Source of the DNA: Peribacillus psychrosaccharolyticus ATCC 23296
GTDB taxonomy: Bacteria > Bacillota > Bacilli > Bacillales > DSM-1321
NCBI RefSeq assembly: GCF_000305495.1
Contig: NZ_AJTN02000001.1
Location: forward strand, 1-46,478
Direction: 5' to 3'
DNA length: 46,478 bases
Shown here: one piece after another, positions 41,572-46,478 of the stretch
Layout: the number at the start of each line of letters is the position of its first letter
Numbering within the stretch: position 1 is the first letter of the stretch
Translations under genes and position numbers: made by a program
Notes under the pieces: model-generated
Databases searched by the model: none
The model's input: the letters and a program-made list of their open reading frames with translations, nothing else
Told to the model about the DNA's origin: nothing

Positions 41572-42541
41572 AAAACAAACGTATCGCTAATAACGATACG
41601 TTCTTTTTTTTTAATTTAGATAAGATATCTGTTAAAACCGGGACAATTTGTTTTTTACGTGATACGACCCCTTTTAATACAGCAACATTATTAAAGAGTT
41701 CAGTATTATAGGCCTTTTCTACAGCGTCTGTCTTGCTGCCAAGTGCCAGCACTACGGAGTCATTAATCAGAATATCTGTAACAACGAATACGAATAAATC
41801 CAAGTTACGCTCGGCAATAACTGCTGAGATCGCGGCTTCTAATTCAGTCTGCATAGCCATTACTTCATTTGTATCAACAGCATTTACTTGTGCAATGACA
41901 ACTTTCGCATCACCCATTGCAAATTCCTTTGCATCAAGGGTAATCAGCTGATCAATTGTCTTTCCGCTTAAATCAGCTCCAGCCTTAAGCATCTCTAAAC
42001 CGTAACTTTCAGCATCTACACCAGCGATTTCTGCCAGTTCAAATGCAGCGGCTGTATCTTGTTCAGTACAAGTTGGTGATTTAAATAGCAAGGAATCTGA
42101 GATGATTGCTGATAGCATTAATCCAGCAACTTCCTTTGGAATTTCAAGACTGTTTTCTTTATAAATTTTATTCAATATAGTAGCCGTACAACCAACAGGT
42201 TCTGCACGATAATATAAAGGGTCACTTGTTTCAAAGTTAGCAATACGATGATGGTCGATTACTTCAAGAATTCGAACTTGATCAATATCATCTGCACTTT
42301 GCTGACGTTCGTTATGGTCAACAAGAATAACAGCATCTGCTTCGACAGCAACCTTTTCAACTAAACGAGGTGCGTCAAATTTAAATGTATCGAGCGCAAA
42401 TTGTGTTTCTCCATTTACTTCTCCAAGACGAACAGGCTCTGCGTCCATCCCTAATTGTTTTTTCAAGTCAGCATAAGCAATTGCTGAACAAATCGTATCT
42501 GTATCTGGATTTTTATGTCCGAAAACGAGTACTTTTTCCAC
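41528..42541 (-). CDS. ppaC: Manganese-dependent inorganic pyrophosphatase
   Basis: A family II (DHH) pyrophosphatase hydrolysing diphosphate in the cytosol. Metal ligands are visible: GHKNPDTDT (His, two Asp) near the N-terminus, VDHNER, the DHH motif in VIDHHRI, and the C-terminal DHHA2-type SRKKQIVP. The family is about 309 aa, but this ORF has 337: 29 residues after ILS run through nine A, the terminator and the antisense of a 48-aa gene. Start GTG, preceded by GAAGGAG. Otherwise intact. Confidence 0.93.
   Translation of the reverse strand: MEKVLVFGHKNPDTDTICSAIAYADLKKQLGMDAEPVRLGEVNGETQFALDTFKFDAPRLVEKVAVEADAVILVDHNERQQSADDIDQVRILEVIDHHRIANFETSDPLYYRAEPVGCTATILNKIYKENSLEIPKEVAGLMLSAIISDSLLFKSPTCTEQDTAAAFELAEIAGVDAESYGLEMLKAGADLSGKTIDQLITLDAKEFAMGDAKVVIAQVNAVDTNEVMAMQTELEAAISAVIAERNLDLFVFVVTDILINDSVVLALGSKTDAVEKAYNTELFNNVAVLKGVVSRKKQIVPVLTDILSKLKKKNVSLLAIRLFFSLFHFFLFHRQSQ
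41578..41612. terminator. Bidirectional terminator at the ppaC 3' end
   Basis: AACGTATCG/CGATACGTT (41578-41586, 41594-41602) followed by nine T (41604-41612) on the plus strand. It lies inside the ppaC ORF as read here. Confidence 0.85.
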
Positions 42542-42831
42542 GTGAATGCTCCTTCAATTAAAAATATAGTTTACTTTTTATAAAGTGTTACGTTTATTTT
42601 ATCACATTTTTTCATTGTTTCATTCCAGAAATTATTCTAAGTACATTATGAGGAGTATCCCATTCATTTCGTTCTTACCCATAATGACCTTAACGATTAT
42701 AACAAGTTCAAACGGAGTTTAGCAATCGATTCTATCCTGTTAAGAAATAAATTCCGCAGGTCAAATGAAAATGGTTGTTTTTTTCCCAGAGATAGCTTAC
42801 GATTATAGTAGCTTAAATCACAAGATATAGA
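42542..42831. other. Intergenic region without visible features
   Basis: AT-rich DNA between the ppaC start and the cobalamin riboswitch promoter. It must hold the ppaC promoter, but I could not fix one. No ORF has a good ribosome binding site. Confidence 0.5.
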
Positions 42832-42860
42832 TTGATTTTTAAAAAACATAACTATATATA
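42832..42860 (+). promoter_or_regulatory. Promoter of the cobalamin riboswitch/nrd transcript
   Basis: TTGATT (42832-42837), 17-base spacer, TATATA (42855-42860), directly upstream of the aptamer. Confidence 0.6.
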
Positions 42861-42867
42861 GAAAACG

Positions 42868-43050
42868 CTAGATTAGGTGCCGGAAACGGCTGAAAAGGGA
42901 AACCGGTGTAACCCCGGTACTGTCCCCGCAACTGTAAGTGTGACGAAATGAGATTACCACTGTATCAAATTAGATATGGGAAGGGCTCAGAGTAGGGAGA
43001 TCACGAGTCAGGAGACCTGCCTAAACTTGCTTTAGTTTCTTGTTCTTCGG
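42868..43050 (+). ncRNA. Cobalamin (B12) riboswitch
   Basis: The conserved cobalamin core appears in order: GATTAGGTGCC, GAAAAGGGAA, CCGGTACTGTCCCCGCAACTG (broken by the usual loop), AGGGCTCAGAGTAGGGAG and the B12 box GAGTCAGGAGACCTGCCT at 43005-43022. Ends are approximate. It precedes a class I ribonucleotide reductase operon, so bound cobalamin is expected to stop expression. Confidence 0.94.
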
Positions 43051-43064
43051 GGGTTGAGATGATG

Positions 43065-43147
43065 AAACGATGGTGTAATGCCTTCTTTCATGTATCCTAT
43101 TACACTTATCGTTTAATCCGCTCACAATCCTTGAGCGGATTTTTTTA
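43065..43147 (+). terminator. Expression platform and terminator of the cobalamin riboswitch
   Basis: AAACGATGGTGTAAT (43065-43079) pairs with ATTACACTTATCGTTT (43099-43114), then the terminator AATCCGCTCA/TGAGCGGATT (43115-43124, 43132-43141) with seven T. The first stem may belong to an antiterminator arrangement; exact switching is not resolved. Confidence 0.8.
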
Positions 43148-43174
43148 TGTTTAAAAAATAGGAGGATTCATTTT

Positions 43175-45451
43175 ATGATTCAAACAAAAGACCTGACCAA
43201 AAGTAATAGCTCGGAGCAATTCACTATATTGTCTAAGGAATTTGAAGGACGTCTAGACATGAAATCATTCGAAACTAGGTTTCAAAAATGGCTGGACAGG
43301 CAGTCTGATTCTAGTGAAGCAAAAGTATCAAGAAAGTTGATACAAATGGCCCTCGAAAAAGTCGATATCGACGCACCCGATTGGACGTTCGCGGCCGCAG
43401 CTGAGCTGCTTCATTCCATGTACAGAGAGTCTCGTGCTAACCGCGGTGAAAAGATTTCCTATGGTTCCTTTTACGGATTGCTTCAGCAGCTTTCCACCCC
43501 TCAATTGGGTCAACGCTACTCTGTATATAAGCCAGAATTGTTAGCTTCGTACACTAAAGAAGAAATTGAAGAACTTGAATCAACCATTGACCCTGAAAAA
43601 GATAAATTGTTCTCTTATATTGGTCTATATTTACTCAATGACCGTTATCTGGCTCGTCCAGAGAAAGACGCTGTTTACGAACTTCCTCAGGAACGGTTTA
43701 TGATCATTGCGATGGAAATTATGCGCAATGAACCGTCTATGCGTATTCAGCTTGTCAAAGAAGCCTATTGGGCCATGTCAAATCTCTATATGACCGTAGC
43801 CACTCCCACTCTTTCAAATGCAGGAAAATCGCATGGTCAATTGAGTTCTTGTTTCATAGATGCCATTGATGATTCGATTGACGGCATTTATATGGCAAAC
43901 TATGATGCAGCAAGAGTGTCTAAATTCGGCGGTGGAGTCGGGTTATATGCAGGTAAAATACGTGCCCTGGGTTCAGATATCCGCGGGTTTGCTGGGAACA
44001 GCTCAGGTACTACACCTTGGATCCGTTTATTTAATCAAACAGCTGTCAGTGTTGATCAGCTCGGACAACGCAAAGGTGCAATTGCGATTTATCTTGATGT
44101 CTGGCATAAGGATATTTTAAGCTTCCTTGATTTAAAAACACAAAATGGTGATGACCGCTTGAAAGCTCATGATATCTTCACTGGTGTCTGTATCCCGGAT
44201 TTATTTATGGAAGCTGTTCGTGACCGTTCTGAGTGGTATCTCTTTGATCCGCATACCGTAAAAGAAACACTGGGGTTCTCGCTTGAAGATCATTTTGATG
44301 AAGTGAAAGGCCAAGGAAGCTTCCGCAAACAGTATGCAATAGCAGTTCAAGCTGCCGAAGATGGAACATTACCGCACTTTTCTTTTGAGAAGATTCCTGC
44401 CATTACAATCATGAAGAATATCATGATTTCACAATTAGAAGAAGGCGTACCGTATATGTTCTACCGAGATGAAGTGAATCGGATGAACCCTAATAAACAT
44501 AAAGGGATGATATACTGCTCCAACTTATGTACAGAAATTGCGCAGAATTTAAGTCCGACAACCATTTCACAAGAGTACACAACCGAAGATGGAGATGTGG
44601 TCATCGTAAGAAAAAGCGGAGATTTCGTTGTTTGTAACCTCTCTTCAGTTAACTTACCACGTGCAGTTGGTGACGATGTTCTTGAGCGTCTCATCCCGAT
44701 TCAGGTAAGAATGCTCGATAATGTCATTGATGTTAATAGCCTGCCTGTCAAGCAGGCGGAAATATCCAATAAACGTTACAGAGCCATCGGTTTAGGGACA
44801 TTCGGCTGGCATCATCTGTTAGCAAATAAAAACATCTACTGGGAATCCGACGAGGCCATACAATTAGCAGATTCCTTATATGAACAAATTGCCTATTTAA
44901 CCATTCAAGCGTCTAATCAGCTGGCACAAGAAAAAGAAAGTTATCCTTATTTCGAAGGCTCAGACTGGCATACAGGCGAATATTTCTCTCTTAGAACGTA
45001 TGAGGACGATAAATGGCTTCAGCTAAAAAACGATGTCAAACAACATGGCCTTCGTAACGGTTATCTAATGGCTATCGCACCTAACTCGTCGACTGCTAAA
45101 ATAGGAAACTCGACAGACGGCATTGATCCATTATATGAAATTGAATTTTATGAGGAAAAGAAGAACTTTAAATTCAAAGTTACGGCACCAGGATTAACTC
45201 CCAATACTTATGAGTATTACAAAAAGACTCGTTTTCATTTAGATCAAAAAGAAAGCATAAAACAAAACGCAGCCCGCCAGCGTCATATTGACCAAGCCAT
45301 TAGCTTTAATCTCTATGTTCACAACACAATTAAGGCAAAAGAACTGCTCGATATCCATCTGACAGCCTGGAACAGCGGTATGAAGTCCACCTATTACGTT
45401 CGGTCTACATCATCAGAATTCAGCAGTGCCTGTGAAAGCTGCAGCAGCTAA
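43175..45451 (+). CDS. nrdA: Class I ribonucleoside-diphosphate reductase, alpha subunit
   Basis: A 758-aa catalytic subunit making deoxyribonucleotides. Key residues align with E. coli NrdA: redox Cys226 (SSCFID) and Cys487 (VVCNLS), the Asn450-Cys452-Glu454 radical triad (SNLCTEI), the radical-transfer Tyr740-Tyr741 (STYYVRS) and a C-terminal CxxC (753 and 756). The N-terminal 30 residues do not show an ATP-cone, so overall-activity control by dATP may be absent. AGGAGG precedes the ATG. The beta subunit follows 28 bases later. The upstream cobalamin riboswitch should repress it when B12 is plentiful. Confidence 0.92.
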   Translation: MIQTKDLTKSNSSEQFTILSKEFEGRLDMKSFETRFQKWLDRQSDSSEAKVSRKLIQMALEKVDIDAPDWTFAAAAELLHSMYRESRANRGEKISYGSFYGLLQQLSTPQLGQRYSVYKPELLASYTKEEIEELESTIDPEKDKLFSYIGLYLLNDRYLARPEKDAVYELPQERFMIIAMEIMRNEPSMRIQLVKEAYWAMSNLYMTVATPTLSNAGKSHGQLSSCFIDAIDDSIDGIYMANYDAARVSKFGGGVGLYAGKIRALGSDIRGFAGNSSGTTPWIRLFNQTAVSVDQLGQRKGAIAIYLDVWHKDILSFLDLKTQNGDDRLKAHDIFTGVCIPDLFMEAVRDRSEWYLFDPHTVKETLGFSLEDHFDEVKGQGSFRKQYAIAVQAAEDGTLPHFSFEKIPAITIMKNIMISQLEEGVPYMFYRDEVNRMNPNKHKGMIYCSNLCTEIAQNLSPTTISQEYTTEDGDVVIVRKSGDFVVCNLSSVNLPRAVGDDVLERLIPIQVRMLDNVIDVNSLPVKQAEISNKRYRAIGLGTFGWHHLLANKNIYWESDEAIQLADSLYEQIAYLTIQASNQLAQEKESYPYFEGSDWHTGEYFSLRTYEDDKWLQLKNDVKQHGLRNGYLMAIAPNSSTAKIGNSTDGIDPLYEIEFYEEKKNFKFKVTAPGLTPNTYEYYKKTRFHLDQKESIKQNAARQRHIDQAISFNLYVHNTIKAKELLDIHLTAWNSGMKSTYYVRSTSSEFSSACESCSS

Positions 45452-45478
45452 GACAGATAAAGAAAAGGAGTGGTTCCA

Positions 45479-46478
45479 ATGAATGAACACATCAAAAAAA
45501 TCAGAATGCTTGAGCCTACACATCCAACTCGAGCAACAGGGGTCTTTAAAGGGGAAGCATCTGGCTTTCTTCTCTGGAATGATATCCAATATGAGAAGTT
45601 TTATGATACGTATACACAATTGATCAATAACTTCTGGAAGCCTTCCAGTGTGAATATGATACAAGACAAAAAACAGTGGTTGGATTTGGATGAGGATATT
45701 CAAGATGTTTTTCTCGATATACTAACGATGATTGCAGGCATGGACAGTTTACAAACACCTACACTCATTGAAATTATGCGTTTTATTAAGGACCCTGCTG
45801 CCAAAGCCATTCTTGCTAATATGGCCCAGCAAGAGTCGATTCATAATGAATCCTACTCTTACATCTTGGCTTCTTTGCTTCCAATCGGTCAGCAAAGACA
45901 GTTATTTGATCGGATTAAACAGCATCCTCAAGTAATAAGAAGAAACCAGCCAATCGTGGATGCCTACCAGACGTATGTTGACGAACCAACACCTCAGCAT
46001 TTATTTGAAGCGTTAATCCACTCTACCAATCTCGAAGGTATCTATTTCTATTCAGCATTTGCCTTTTATTACAACTTAGGAAGACAAAATCTGATGACAG
46101 GCTCCGCTACTATGATTTCATATATTCATCGAGATGAAATGGTTCACTTTGACTTTGTTGGCATGCTTGTTCAAATATTAATGTATGAGTATCCTGAACT
46201 AAATAATAAAGAGAACAAGCAATTTATCTATTATACTCTTGAAAACGCAGTAAACCTTGAAAAGGAATGGTCTGAATATATGCTTGAGGATATTCAAGAT
46301 AAAGCAGATTTGGACTTGGAGGAATTTAATGAATACATTGAGTATATTGCCAATAAACGGCTCAGGATGCTCGGCCTCGATAATTTATATCAAGAATACA
46401 GTGAAAATCCAATGCCTTGGATCAAAACGTTTGACGATGAATCAATCAGTATGACGAAAACCGATTTTTTTGAACAGA
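45479..46478 (+). CDS. nrdB: Class I ribonucleotide reductase, beta subunit, 3'-truncated
   Basis: The frame is open from the ATG at 45479 to the window edge: 333 residues so far. AAAAGGAG is 9 bases upstream. The di-metal ligands align with E. coli NrdB: Asp89, Glu119, His122, Glu186, Glu220, His223, and the radical Tyr126 (IHNESYSY) is present, so it is a tyrosyl-radical type. It should generate the radical that starts catalysis in the alpha subunit. Only the last few residues, which dock on alpha, are beyond the window. No nrdI or nrdH lies between alpha and beta. Confidence 0.9.
   Translation, partial: MNEHIKKIRMLEPTHPTRATGVFKGEASGFLLWNDIQYEKFYDTYTQLINNFWKPSSVNMIQDKKQWLDLDEDIQDVFLDILTMIAGMDSLQTPTLIEIMRFIKDPAAKAILANMAQQESIHNESYSYILASLLPIGQQRQLFDRIKQHPQVIRRNQPIVDAYQTYVDEPTPQHLFEALIHSTNLEGIYFYSAFAFYYNLGRQNLMTGSATMISYIHRDEMVHFDFVGMLVQILMYEYPELNNKENKQFIYYTLENAVNLEKEWSEYMLEDIQDKADLDLEEFNEYIEYIANKRLRMLGLDNLYQEYSENPMPWIKTFDDESISMTKTDFFEQ

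Noticed and set aside
1-46478. CRISPR array, prophage, insertion sequence, tRNA or rRNA
   Set aside because: No regularly spaced repeats, transposase, integrase, phage structural gene or RNA-gene sequence was seen on either strand.

Overview
The window looks like chromosomal DNA of a low-GC, endospore-forming Bacillaceae. The evidence is gene content (YheC/YheD spore proteins, MsmX, BmrC/BmrD, BsaA-type peroxidase, PpaC), strong AGGAGG-type ribosome binding sites, frequent TTG/GTG starts, SAM-I/TPP/cobalamin riboswitches, and one copy of a GC-rich repeat that I recognise from Bacillaceae intergenic regions. I see no rRNA or tRNA gene, prophage, insertion sequence or CRISPR array. The genus cannot be fixed from the sequence alone.

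Layout. 1-2541: end of a spore-coat operon (two YheC/YheD ATP-grasp proteins, YheE, a 61-aa protein) closed by a strong terminator. 2589-7774: M20 amidohydrolase, PucR-type regulator, the sugar-importer ATPase MsmX, a zinc-ribbon protein and fumarase. 7775-8825: a non-coding stretch with a 317-bp repeat element, a 29-codon membrane micro-ORF and a SAM-I riboswitch driving metC. 10200-12747: a MacB-type ABC pair and its TetR regulator, with three identical palindromic operators around the pump promoter. 12995-17189: the heterodimeric multidrug exporter bmrC-bmrD behind a long leader with short ORFs and tandem terminators. 17292-24007: two unrecognised genes, SDR, GNAT, glutathione peroxidase, an MFS efflux gene with its own attenuator-like leader, an HPr-like protein, a 22-codon membrane micro-ORF and an S9 peptidase. 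24206-29745: class A penicillin-binding protein, UspA, HTH regulator, TPP-riboswitch-controlled thiT, and a CDF metal exporter with an MntR-like box. 29913-36381: orphan histidine kinase, two CNNM/CBS/CorC paralogues with long structured leaders, DedA and YitT membrane proteins. 36452-42541: YeiH transporter, chemotaxis receptor, SulP transporter, small acidic proteins and the Mn-dependent pyrophosphatase ppaC. 42855-46478: a cobalamin riboswitch in front of a class I ribonucleotide reductase operon (alpha complete, beta cut by the window edge).

The common theme is RNA-level control. Besides three recognisable riboswitches, both multidrug efflux loci (bmrCD and the MFS gene) have promoter, short ORF and terminator leaders that fit ribosome-mediated attenuation. 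The second CNNM gene has a leader whose last hairpin buries its own ribosome binding site. The cobalamin riboswitch on a B12-independent reductase suggests a second, B12-dependent reductase elsewhere in the genome. All product names rest on motif reading and memory of families; no database search was run.
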